Shown in pieces: positions 1-20,884 of a stretch of 64,000 bases of DNA. Both the position numbers and the translations under genes were made by a program. The DNA comes from Nipponacmea schrenckii (lineage: Eukaryota > Mollusca > Gastropoda > Lottiidae). The notes beneath the pieces were generated by a model. The model was not told the DNA's origin. It did not search any database and saw nothing but the letters and a program-made list of their open reading frames with translations. Position 1 is the stretch's first letter. Each line of letters opens with the position of its first letter. The stretch covers positions 14,043,398 to 14,107,397 of the forward strand of contig JAUJPP010000003.1 in NCBI GenBank assembly GCA_030562195.1, written 5' to 3'.

Positions 1-2378
1 ATAAAAATGCATATTAAAAGGTTCATCGTAAGAGTTGCTGAATGGCGGCATAGATAGCAAAAACCTTGACATATCAAATCATGTGTCGTCTATAGCAACC
101 TTGCTATGATTTACCATGCGCAGTAAATAGACACTTCCAATACATAATGGCAATTATAGTTGCTTTATATGCAATATTTATTGGATATGAAATAGGTGGT
201 ATGGGGAAATTTATCTCACATCGGAGTTATATTGTTCCAAATTTCTTCCTCGTAGGTTTGCAGGACCCTTTTATTTCAGACTTAGAAGCTAGACATATTA
301 AACTTTCGTACATTACAAATAAATAGTGTACCAATGAGGCCAAAATTTGCTGTCATTGAGAGGTCTGTTTTCGGTGTCTCAAAGTTTAAATACTCTGTAA
401 TAATAGACTAAAGACTTTAAATTATCGTAAGGCAAAAAAAAAACTGGTCCCTCTTTCTAAGTTCCGTGAAGCGATTTAAGAGCAAGATTAAAATTTCGGT
501 CATTTTTTATACCCTGTAAATAGATAAAAAAAAACAACAACATAGAAACATGGTAAATAAAACTAAGACAGCTTCGGATTAAATTCAGCGCATTATTTGG
601 TATTCTTCTTAATTGTTCGGTTGTAAAAAGTTACATAGTTGTTGTCTCCCTTTGCTTACAAACTTCCGGTTAAATTCCAAGTTGAGTCAAAAATTGTGCC
701 TTTTTTACTTATTACTGTATAGACAAATATTATAGTTGTTAAACTACTTGGTGGTAAGTGTAGGTATATATTTTTTTCTGTTATAGGGGGATTTCATGAA
801 TGTGAAAAATTAACAAATAAATAAATAAATAAAAATTGAAATTAACAAAATAATATTACCCGACGGAAAATAGGCTTAGATCTACACACAACTTCCAATT
901 TTAAATGCAACAAATCTACCTGCCTGGTTGAATTCTTCGTACCGTGTAGGTAAGCGTCAAGCTTCTTGACCACCTCCTTATTAAATTTACAAATAGACTT
1001 CTAAATTAAAGCTACATAGTAAAATTATACTTTTTTGCTTGCATGTAGGCCTAGATCAGGTATTTTGAGGATGTTCTTAGAATTTCAGTTATCTCAGAGA
1101 CAAACATGAATTACGTTAACTCAAGACTAAGAGACAAAAATGAATGAATTAAAGATGAGTTGCCTCATTAATTAGAGCCAAAGTAAGCTTACTAATTGAT
1201 TAATTGGGGTTTCTAATGAATAATCCATGTATTCTCAAGTTCAAAAGACCTATGTGGACGTAGAAATGCTTGTGGAATCCATTTGACTCTGATCTGCTTT
1301 GAAATGCTAAATTTAGACGCCATGTTTGTTCACGTGACCAAATGACGTCATATGAATGAAGGCGTCTAAAAATTGATTTTGTATTTTATTATTAGTGAGT
1401 TAAAACTTATTTAAATTAATTCATAATGATTTTACAAAATGATATTTAAACGTTTTATTGCCTTTTGCTAGAGATAATACCAAAATGCCATTGTTGTTGT
1501 GAAAATATTAAGGAATGTGGGCAATAACAACAGCGTCCTGTTACGTCATGATTTATGTACCGAATTGACAGACTGGATGATCAAAAAAAAGATCAACGAC
1601 ATTTGAGACTTGATGTACATACATATGTTAGTACCCTACCGTGGGATTTCCAGTCATAATTAGTCTAATTAAGAGTTGATTAATGACATGTGGGACCATC
1701 ATGGTATTTTTCCCAGTCATTAGAACACCTCTACTTTCTATTGATATAAGTATTACCGGTCCAATTATGGTATATATATACATATATGAAAATAAGGGAA
1801 GGCAACTTTAACTCAGACTCAGGGACAAACATTAGTTGCAACAGTTTCGAGTTTACCTGGGGAGACAACATATTATTGAATAAAGATGATATCTTTACTT
1901 ATAACAAATTTGTGGTGGTTTCATTTTCATGCTGATCTAACTATCGGAACTTTTTTTAAACATGGTTTCAGAACTGTAGTGAGCAATCATACCTTGACTA
2001 TCCTCATCTAGGCAAAACTAATAGAAAGTATTTGTGTTTAGGAGTTTTTATGTGCCGTAAACAAAAATACTATCCTCACAGAAACGAATATCTATAGTTT
2101 CATAGTAAAATCGAAATTCTGATTAAGTGTTGTTCAGTGCTGTCAATATCCATCAAGCAGGAAGACCATATCCATGCTGGCCTTCAGTGAGTAGGATACT
2201 TCTTGCTTTGTCTATACAGATTTTTAAGCCCCACTCAATAAAATCAAACAAAGGTGTCTTAAAAGTGTCTTTTTTTGCACCTAATCCCAATGATTACATT
2301 ACTCAAGTTTATTTTCTATGATATTTCCTTTTTGGATTATTATAAGGGAGTCAGTCTCAATTCGTTTTTATTTTTTAG
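1..2378. other. upstream region of katanin gene, no coding exon seen
   Basis: AT-rich DNA without a convincing coding exon. A polypyrimidine-AG acceptor at 2371-2378 lies just before the katanin start codon, so at least one untranslated exon probably sits in this stretch, but I cannot place it. Visible sites are an E-box CACGTG (1331-1336) next to a full CRE TGACGTCA (1343-1350). Both lie between a 10-bp inverted repeat TTTAGACGCC (1312-1321) and GGCGTCTAAA (1361-1370). The stretch about 1612-1905 has a TATA-like run and an AATAAA and might be an LTR fragment (see findings). Confidence 0.5.
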
Positions 2379-2384
2379 GACAAG

Positions 2385-10477
<8,093 letters not shown>

Positions 10478-11942
10478 ACAAATTACAGGAACAATTATTT
10501 TCTTAAGATACTCACTATGGTATGTACATGAGGTGACAGGGACAATTATTTTTATGTCAATGACTGCTTATATTATTTTTTTCTTAAGTATATTAAGATT
10601 TTTGCTTTGTTTATGTTTGTTTTCTTTTCCTTTAAGATTCTCTATTAAGATGTATATATTATGCAATATAGTGTATTTTGATATGAAATATTTGACTTTG
10701 ATATGTTGCAATACAAATTATTTAATTATTATGCTCAGAAGATTTTGTATGTATTGTTATAAATACTGTTTCAAATATTGTATATCACTGTAAGAGCTAG
10801 TTGACATTATGATTGGAGGTTGTGTACCATACTCTTGCATGTATTTCTAAACAAATAGAGTTAAAATTTAAATGTCATTTTCTACCACATAAATGCATGT
10901 TTTGTTGTAAGTGTAAGAATTCTGCTCAGTAACATTAAGTTATGATTAGGGGAATTGATATTAGTCCTAAATGATCAATGCATGCAATGTTTGTGTGTTT
11001 ATCTTAAACCACAACTGCTTGTTTGCTGCTCAATGTACTGTTTATTGTGTTATCACATTAACCTTATTTATTGAAATATAAACAGAAATCAAACTGTATC
11101 CTTTCTCTGGTTCTCTGGTATCCATAAGGCCAAAACAAGAGATTTTGACAAATATAGTGAACATGTGAATATGAAAGTTGAAGTATGAACAGATTACCTA
11201 TAATTATATCTATTACAGCCTTGATGGAACATCAAAATTGAGTGTTATTATAGCATAAAATTTGGCATATTTATTAGACTTGCATTACTTCGCTCAGAAG
11301 TTCAATGAAATGTTCTGAATATCCAATAATCAGATTGACTTGGCAAAATAAATAACTCATATGTGCCCATCAAGATCAAATTGATCAATTAGGTGAAACA
11401 ATTGATGGAAGATTAATAAACTCCAATCTTTACCACTATACCTTAAACATATAACTGGCATACAATCGACTAAAACAAAATAATTTTTCACATATGGGGA
11501 TAATTAACTGACAAGACATGATCTGCAAAGGAATTTATTTAAGAAACATTGCACATGCCTTTATATGAAAACACATCTTTTATTATAAACAGTTTACATA
11601 TTTCACTCTTTACTGAAGTTTGATTTAATAAACACTATATTAAATAATTATATAAATATATCATCAGTTTTGATTAATGAAATAATAAAATGCATGGAAG
11701 GATTTGAAGCTATTAAAATGTGATCAATTGCCAAAAGTATACAGCACTTTAAGATCTCTCTCTCTCTACATATACTAAGTCCCTCTTTTATCTTCTCTCA
11801 AGTTATAAGCAATGTGAACTCTTTAAGGAGCATCCACAAATAGGGTTTTAGAAAATGTGCACATTGTAAAATAATCTACCTGACATGGCAAGGATTGATA
11901 ATAAATATTAAATAATTGATGTTATTGGCTGGAGTGGACAAA
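10478..11942. other. convergent 3' flanks of katanin and MDM2
   Basis: AT-rich, no coding signal. The 3' UTRs of the two convergent genes must lie here. Candidate poly(A) signals are AATAAA at 11347-11352 for the plus strand, and TTTATT (AATAAA on the minus strand) at 11578-11583 and 11533-11538 for MDM2. The exact ends cannot be set from sequence, and the two 3' UTRs may overlap. Confidence 0.4.
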
Positions 11943-14900
11943 TTACAATAAATAATTCCTAATAACTTTCTGTATTGGTCGTCTACAGACTGGACAAGCT
12001 TTCTTCCTTCGTTTTAATTGTTTGGCACATTTAAAACAACACACTTGATGTCCAGAGCTACCATGTATGATACTGCCAGTTTTAGGTCGGGCTAAACAAA
12101 CAACACACAAGTCTGTATCAGAGGTCTTTCCTTTATCGCCTTTATTTGTTGCACCTTTAGAGGAGCTTTTCTTTGGTGAACAGTATGGAGATGAAATGGA
12201 TGTAGAAGAGAATTTATCACTTTCTGTCACTTGTTTCCTATCAATTTGTTTTTCTTTGAACACAGATTGGGGTTTATTCACAACTTGAAAGTTGGATAAA
12301 GTATTTAACACTACAGTGGAACTAACTGAACTCAATGTTTCTAGACTGGAACACTTTTCTTGACTGAGGGACTCTTGACTGGAAGGTTGGGTGAAGTTTA
12401 AACTAATACCAGAATCATCTTTATATAATGGTAGTACTGGTATATGTGGATGTAAAGGAGATGTATTGTCAGAAGATGATAAGCTTGGTGTATGGGAGGA
12501 CAGATTATTCACATTTAAACAACCATCACTACTCTCTGATGATGAAATACTAACAGGGGCAGATAATGATCTCTGGAATAATCTGGACGAGGATTTAAAA
12601 GTTGGCTTGCGTTTTTCCTTTCCAGAAAACCATCCAGGCCTCATTTTCCAACATTTATCACAATAAGCTTGTTTGGGAGTGTTTCTCTCTAGACATTCTT
12701 CACACGACCATTTATCCTGTAAAAATAAAAAGTTTGCATTATTATTCTTAATGAGGGATTATTTGTTATATATTTAACACTTGGACCATAAATTGTTGAA
12801 ATGTGAAATAGTTCCAAGTAAGCCCTGTTATTTACTTACTGAATCTGGTATTTCAGGATCAGAATCATCATCACTACCACTAGAATCTGCCCAGAATTCT
12901 ACATCACTATCATTACAGATGACAAATATATCCTATAATATCAATATTAATCATCACATATATATCATTAATATCCTTCTGCTTTTTATACGCCCACATG
13001 AAATGGGGGGCGTATATTGTCGTCACCCACATCCGTCCGTCCGTCCGTCCGTCCGTCCGTCCGTCCGTCCGTCGGTCCGTCCGTCCGTCCGTCCGTCCAC
13101 AATTGCTCGTAAACACTCTACACGGTGTAATTCTTGACGGATTTAGATGAAACTTAATATGAGTGTTTATGATCACGCAAGGATGAACCCTATTGAAAAT
13201 CAGCGAAATCGGAAAAAAATTAGTATGAGTTCGTGCCCTTGTTCTTGAATGGCTCGTAAACACTCTACAACGTGCAATTCTTGACTGATTTTGATGAAAC
13301 TTGGTTTGAGAGTATGTTATAACTCAAGGATAAACCCTATCGAAAATCAGCGAAATCGAAAAACATTTAGTATGAGTTATTGCCCTTGTTCTTGAAAACG
13401 CGTTCAATTTTAGCTTGTAAACACTCTAGAAAGAACAATTCTTAATGGATTTTAATGAAACTTGGCCTGAGTATTTGTTATCACCCAAGGATGAAGCCTA
13501 TTGAAAACCAGTCAAATCGAAAAAAAATTTATATCAGTTATTGCCCTTGTTTTTGAAAACGCGTTCAATTTTTAGCTTGTAAACACTCTACAAAGCACAT
13601 TTATTGACCGATTTTGACGAAACTTGCTGAAATTGTTTAATATCACCCAAGAATGAACCCTTTTGAAAATAGCACATATCGAAATATATTTAATAGGAAT
13701 TATTGCCCTTGTTCTATAAAATGTGTTGGATTTTTGCCTTGTAAACACTCTACAAGTCACAATTCTTGAGCGATTTTGACATAACTTGGCATGAGTATTT
13801 GTAATCACCTAAGGATGAACTCTATTGAAATTCAGTTAAATCGAAAAATATTTAGCATCAGTTATTGCCCTTGTGTTTGAAAACGCGTTCAATTTTAGCT
13901 TGTAAGCACTCTAGAAAGAACAATTCTTAATGGATTTTGATAAAACTTGGCTTGAGTATTTGTTTTTACCCAAGGATGAACCTTGTTGAAAATCAAATAA
14001 ATCGAAATATATTTAGTGTCAGTTATTGCCCTTGTGTTTGAAAACGGGTTTAACTTTTTGGCTAATAAACACTCTAGAAGGTACAATTCATGACCAATGT
14101 TGACAAAACTCACTGAAATTGTTTGATATCGCAAGGGATGAGCCCTATTGAAAATTAAAAATATATCTAATATGAATTATTGCCCTTGTTCTTTTAAACA
14201 CGTTCGATTTTTGTCTCGTAAACACTCTACATGGCACAATTCTTGACCGATTTCGATGAAACTTGGTGTGAGAGTGTGTTATAACTCAGGGATGAACCCT
14301 ATTGAAAATCAGCGAAATCGAAAAATTTTTCAGTATGAGTTACTGCTCTTGTTCTTGAAAACGCGAAAACAATTTTAGCTTGTAAACACTCTAGAAAGAA
14401 CAATTCTTAATGGATTTTGATTAAACTTGGCTTGAGTATTTGTTATTACCCAATGATGAACCCTATTATAAATCAAATAAATCGAAATATATTTATTGTC
14501 AGTTATAGCCCTTGTTCTTGAAAACGCGTTCAATTTTAGCTTGTAAACACTTTAGAAAGAACAATTTTTAATGGATTTTTATGTAACTTGGCTGGAGTAT
14601 TTGTTGTCTCCCAAGGATGAACTCTATTGAAAATCGAAAAATATTTAGTACAAGTTATTGCCCTTGTTTTTGAAAACGCGTTCAATTTAACTCGTAAACA
14701 CTCTAGAAAGAACAATTTTGAATGGATTTTGATGAAGCTTGGCTTTAGTATTTGTTTTCTCACAAGGATAAACCCTATTGAAAATCAGATAAATCAAAAA
14801 ATATTTAGTGTCAGTTATTGGGCCTGTTTTCAAAATCGCTTTCAACTTTTGGCTTGTGAACACTCTAAACATTCATTTTTGACAAAACTCGCTGAAATTG

Positions 14901-17900
14901 TTTAATATCAACCAAGAATGAGCCTTATTAAGAATTAAAAATATCAAAATGTTATTAAGGGTGAACCCTATTGCAAATCATAATAAAAATACCAAAAAAT
15001 ATTTAATGAGTTGAGTACAATTCTTGACAGTTTTTAATGAAACTAGAGACCCTAGAAAAAAATATATGGTGGAAGGTTGAATATTTCATTCCACTTTTGT
15101 AACCTTACTGAAAAGTTTTTATTTGAAATAAATGCTGCCAGTGGGCGTATATTACCTTGCCTGGCAAGCTATCCTTCTGCTTTTTAATTTTGATAATTAT
15201 CAGTCAAATGATACTGTCAGCCAATCAAATTTTTGTCCTCTCCAAGCTGAGATTTTGTTGATGTGAACATGAGTGTGGAGGTGTGTTCTGAAAATCAGTT
15301 GACATTGAATGCGCCTAACAACAGGTAACACCATTTATTGAGAAAGGACACCTGATCTTTCTTGCTTTCAAACTGCTATGTACTTTATCAAAATATGTCA
15401 ACTTGTGTGGCATCACTGACAATAAAAATCTAATATAATATGTTAATATAACATATTATTTCATGATGAGTCACAAACACTCCTGAACCACTAACATCAA
15501 CAATAATTAAATGGAAGAATATCTATGTTAATAGTACAGCTGTTTACCTTTCCTGAGGGTATAGAAATACTATCACTATCAGATTTAGTACTAGATAGAG
15601 AGTCCACATCATATTCTATAGTAAAAGCATCTGAATCATATTGTACTGATATTGTATCTTCTTCTACCAACCACATATCATTTATATTATCTTCTTTCTT
15701 TTCTGTTTCTTCCTATAATGTAATATTTACTTTCATTATTATGTACTAAGGCATGTTCATATCTTACAAGACAACCTATTCAAGGTGTGAAAACCAGACT
15801 GTTTTATCAAGCCTAATTAACACGTTAAAACCAAACTAAATTACACTGATATTTATATAAATTGACAAGCTGCTATACTTGAATCAAATGAATCAAATTA
15901 AAGGAATATTTGTAGTCTGAATAGTTATTTGGATACAAACATCATATCTAGACCAGGGTTCAAGTGTGGCCATTAATTTAGGGACAAGGAACTTCTCCCT
16001 GTTAGAAATTTGTGAGACTTTGGGAGAGGGGATTCTGATAACTTTCTAGGAATAGCAAGAGATGGGATTACATTTGTGGGATTTATAATAATAGGGACTA
16101 ATGAATACCTTCTCACTATCTGTTTCATCTTCTACTTCAACTTGAAAATACCAAGGATAAGATGCTGATTCATTATCACTAAACGTTACATTGAGAGATG
16201 TTCTTCTTTTTCGTACAGGAGGACCAGTATAACCACTAGAACTATCTAGAAAACAAATTCAAAATACTCTCCATGTTGAAAAACAAGAACAAGAACAAGA
16301 AATTTCCCTGAATAACGAAATCAGTTCTATGTGCTTACTGAAATATTTATTTGAACTTTGATGAAAAGAACAACCTATTAGAAGCACTTCAATCAAAGTA
16401 GTGGTCACAAATTTTGTTTGCAGGATCTTTAACCATTAAGCTTTAGCCCAAAAGAAATATTTCATTACAGATCCATGTGAGATTTATTCATGTCTAGGCG
16501 TCTGGAGTTTTCCTATTTACCTGATTTTCTTTTTCTTTCAGAACTTCTGCTTTTAGAATCTGTTGACTTTAAATCATTTTCTTTAGCATCTGTTTGTTTT
16601 GTATCTTCAGGTATATTTTGATTCTCTTTAGCATCAGATACATTAATATTGATTGATGATGTTAAATAGTCTTCCTGTGATGTTGCTGTATTTTCTTCCT
16701 GTGATGTTGCTGTACTAGTAATAGGACTAGGTTTAATACTAGATGTTGAATTACACACTAGGTTCTCACTGATCTGTAAATATATACCAGTATGTAAATA
16801 ATATGTGTATACACAAACAAATCTAAGGTATGGCATTTGTAAAGTGAAGAAAACATATGTAAGGAACAATTCATTCTCAGGAAAGTAAATAATCATATAA
16901 TACACAAATACATTTCAATTCTAAAAACTTCATCTATATTAATTATCTAGTAGGGATAATAAATTTACAGTTTGATTTTCCACTTGTACTACATTATTAA
17001 TAACTGTCTCTGATTATTAGAGAGCAACATGATAATTGTTGGTATGATAATTGCACCACTTAAAAGGTTCACAGGTTCACTATCAACTTGACCATTATTA
17101 CCTTAGTCTCTAAAAAATCTATAAATTTCAAGAAATATCTTTTCCAGACTATTTTCATATATTCAAGGCCCCCAATGATTGAGACGTTTTAATGCAACTT
17201 CATGTTATTTCATATTTTGCTATTGTAGTTAACTATTGTAGCAAAAGGATTTAACAGATATCTAGATTACTAGACTCAATAAATACAAACCTGTGTGGAC
17301 CTAGTACTATCTGTATTAGATTTAGTTGTTGGTGATGTAACAGTCATTGTTCTACAGACCATCTGTCTCATTCGTTTAATACAAGTATCAGGTACAAGAC
17401 TCACATTTTTATTGATTAAGTCCCTGTAATTTATTTATAATACATTAATTCCTTATTTAACAGGTTCAGATACTCAACTCTAGAAACAATAACTACAGAT
17501 CAAACAACTAAATAAATGCTTTCATGAGGTAATGACCAAAAAAGTATGGATATAAAATTTATAAAAATTGCTGATTAATGGACAATAATGATACATCTTT
17601 ATAAAATCTACAAGATGTACTTTTTTCCCTTTCTATGCAGATTTGTATGTATGATTTAAATCATTTGAAAATTACCAAAAATATCTAGTTCCAATCAATC
17701 AAAAGTCAAAATATTAAGAGAAAATTCTTCTACAAATTCTTTTACAAAATGACTTGGATCCTATCATCATTGTACAACAATAGATGTACTTACATGACAT
17801 TGTCTCGTGTAAATTTGGTAACATTAAAAGCTTTTTCTAATGGATCATTATCACAATAAACTATTCTAGGATCTGTGGGATCATATAACTTTCTACCACC

Positions 17901-19520
17901 AATATAATCTTTTAAATATTGACCAATCTAAAAAATTAAATAAATGATTTGATTATTTCAAACAATTACAAGAAGTTAAGATTATTTTTAAAAAGATTGT
18001 TCAAATAAAAGTTTGTGCTTTTTTACAAGAGTTGTAAGCTTTCAGGATGAATCATCCGCTATGCTAATTTTTGATTTAAGAAGTTTTAAAAACCTACTTC
18101 TTGCCTAGTGAATACTTCAACTTTAGCCCCAGCCAATCTCAGAACATTTAAAAAGGCCTCTTTTGGTCTTACCTATAAAACAATATAAATATTTACACTA
18201 AAAACTGCTGCCTTTTAACATCAAAGTCAAAGTTCACAGTGTTTTAGTTACATGTTGAAACAGGCTCAATAATTGCTGATAAATAGTTTACAATGAAAGA
18301 ACAACATTTTCTAATAGAAAATGCTGATGTTTCTATTTTCTATCAATTCAGTAGACATTCTAAGACTTATAGTACTGTTTGGAAGCAGCTATCCCGAATC
18401 AAAAATAATGGAAAAAAAGTCAAAAAGTTTTTTTTATTTTGGTTAGACAATAATAAATAACTCACCAATGGTATGCCAACAGTAATCTCCTCTTCTACAA
18501 TATATTTCTCTACGCGAGGAGGTGGATTTACTCCCGACATGATGGGATTAGTGGATGGCCTTAAAATGTGCATATCCTATAAATAATAAAATATACTCTA
18601 AACTAACACATTCTCTTTCATGTGTTCACTTGAGTCTGAGAAATGTCACATGTTATTCAAGTATATCTAGAGATAATTTTTAAGGGTTAGACTACAAGAT
18701 ATGACAAGTTGTCAGCAGGTCAATAAAATTGATTTGAACCTGTGCCAGTGTAATCAATTAGTAGGCATGTTATAACATGGATAGACAAGTTATCATGTAT
18801 AACCACAGTTACACAGTTCTTATTAACAACTATAGTTATAATTGATACTATTATTTCATTACAGCTTGTTTATCTTATCATCCTTTATTTACAACAAAAA
18901 TTTTAATTGTTATCCAAAACAGTTGAAGAATAGAATGAATTTTTACTTTATTTTACATTGATCCATATTGGATAAGAAAAATCATCACTTCTAAATAAAT
19001 GCATCAAAAAAAAAAAGCATTACAAAGATAAGATCAATTTCTTTTGACAACCTTTTTATTTATATAAAATAAATGCATGTCATTTATTCCATTTATCTGT
19101 CAATTTATATGATTATAAATTACTTTTACTTTCTTTATTTTAAGATATATTTCTGTTTGAATCCAATCAATTTTGCAAATTAAAGTTTAAAGCTAAGGAT
19201 ACAGTTAGTAATACTAAGAAGGGGGCTTGAATAGAACAATACACAATGAGGTTTTATAATTACACAATACAAATATATTGTTAACCCCATTGGTCTTCCA
19301 CATATTTCACAAAGTCTATAAATAGAATTTAAATAGAAGAAAAGCATGTGTACTATCCTTGGTTAAATTTATTCACCATAAAATAAAGGAGTGGGCCAAT
19401 GGGAGAACTACTATTATGGTAGATTGATCACTTTCATATCAAATTAATCAAAAGTGAAAAAACTTGGGAAAATATTACCTTTTCTTTTTCTTTTCCACTT
19501 TTTGCATCCTCATTGGACAT
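11943..19520 (-). CDS. MDM2: MDM2-family E3 ubiquitin ligase (p53 regulator), 10 coding exons
   Basis: RING ligase that binds the p53 transactivation domain and ubiquitinates p53. Exons in transcript order: 19520-19479, 18576-18466, 18172-18098, 17927-17794, 17423-17291, 16773-16521, 16245-16109, 15712-15548, 12932-12840, 12716-11943. They total 1917 nt with all phases matching, 638 residues (human 491). The SWIB/p53-binding domain covers about 50-140 (VRPKEAFLNVLRLAGAKVEV, then IGQYL...LYDPTDPRIVYCDNDPL). A basic stretch ERKRKSDSSS and RKRRTS resembles the nuclear-signal region. Acidic segments follow (about 290-380). The RanBP2-type zinc finger uses C386, C389, C400, C403. The C-terminal RING has C585, C588, H599, H604, C608, C611, C622, C625 and ends VIRNYLL, like the MDM2 tail needed for dimerisation. 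A 5' UTR exon probably ends at 20884 (donor GTGAGT) and joins at 19531. Introns between 15713 and 19478 hold nothing notable; the intron 12933-15547 holds a mobile element. Confidence 0.95.
12985..15175 (+). mobile_element. Helentron-associated (HINE / pearl-like) element in MDM2 intron
   Basis: Starts with TACGCCCAC (12989-12997), followed by a long CCGT microsatellite (about 13033-13099). Then come about 12 monomers of about 160 bp marked by TTGTAAACACTCTA and AACCCTATTGAAAAT, decaying toward the right. It ends with GTGGGCGTA (15141-15149) and hairpin CTTGCCTGGCAAG. The orientation is opposite to the host gene. A 17-bp direct repeat TATCCTTCTGCTTTTTA flanks it (12972-12988 and 15170-15186). 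The minus-strand reading frames inside are monomer artefacts. Confidence 0.82.
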
Positions 19521-20884
19521 CGATGAAAAATCTGTTAAAAATAAATTATACATGAAAAATTATGTCATATTTGGGATTCTTATTTGAAACTTGGCCTGAG
19601 AAATATAAAAAAAAGATAGTTTTGAAACATTTAACTGATTATTGTCTGGGTAAAGTAAAAAGTTGGAATAGCAGTCTAGATATAGTAGGCCTACTGTTAA
19701 TAAAAAAAATATGAACTTGAACACAAATTAATTTCAAAATTCCAGCCAGAATTTGGGACTTTATTGAATTAAAATTTCTGGGAAAGAAATGATTCTTTTC
19801 AACCTAAACCTACAAAAAGTTGTATTTCTATCAACACAGAGACATTTTAAGATTATGAGATATTTTGCTTTTATCAAACAAATATAGGCTACTGCCTTAT
19901 TCAAATTGCCATTATATGGGTAAAAAGCTAAGGTCTTTAAAAAAAGATTGTAAGGAAGTTTTCTAAATAATAATTATGTGTATCAGGTACACTGTTAGCA
20001 TAAATTTTTACCATAAACCTAAAATCAAAAATTTTATGGCATTACTTATTGTAAAATGTGCGTGTTAGGCCTATCACATAAGGCCCTGCACAATTAGTTA
20101 TGTCATTGAACACATAACTAGTTATAAGGTAAAAGTATAAAACCTCTTTACTAATAATCCTTTTAATATGTACAGTTGAATGCTAAAATAAAGAATACTT
20201 TTGGTACCAGATTATAGCTTCTTGGTGATTCACTCTTATAATAATTTCAACTGTACTAAATTGATTAATTAAAATTACTGTTACCTTTGCTTCCTATGAT
20301 CATCATGCAAGCTTAACCTTGTGTGTGATAAATGATAAAAATTACAAGGCAAATAGATTTATTTACAAGATTATTTATTTTTGGAAACTCTCCAAAAAAT
20401 CTGATGTTATAGTCTAAAATAAATTATCAAGTTTGTACCTGTCAAGCAACCTAACTCTTACTCTAAAATACTTTTACGTATTTATGTCTCTTGTCTGTGT
20501 GACAATTTTTATATCCATCCTTTTTTCATCCGAAAAATCAGCTATCAAACCATGCAAACCTTTACCGATCATACACTTCATTATTACATCTTAATACGTG
20601 CAAGAGAAATGTTGAGTGTTATATTATCGTCCTTCAGAGGACATCCTTTCATAAACAGATCTTTAAATTCAGACAAGTCTGGACATGTTGGTCAGCGGAT
20701 GTTATTAAACTGTCATGTCAACATCATCAACCGACCACGCCCACATTCTAAAAATAGAACGGAGTATCCCTTCCTTTAAATTTGACTTCGAGCAAAGCTG
20801 ATCCATTTTCTTTTCTCGACCTTGAAGAACTCGGTCCTCAAAGCATTCAAAGTTTGATAAATAGTTGAGTCAAATTTACTCACC

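Noticed and set aside
12067..12666. Open frames on the plus strand opposite the last MDM2 exon
   Set aside because: Opposite-strand shadows; the minus strand encodes the MDM2 zinc finger and RING with correct splice sites.
13572..15000. Several minus-strand frames with SRVFTS and ITDTKYISIYLIF phrases, also seen at 31337-32154 and 34595-35106
   Set aside because: These phrases are the HINE core monomer translated in reverse; frames break between monomers and no gene structure exists.
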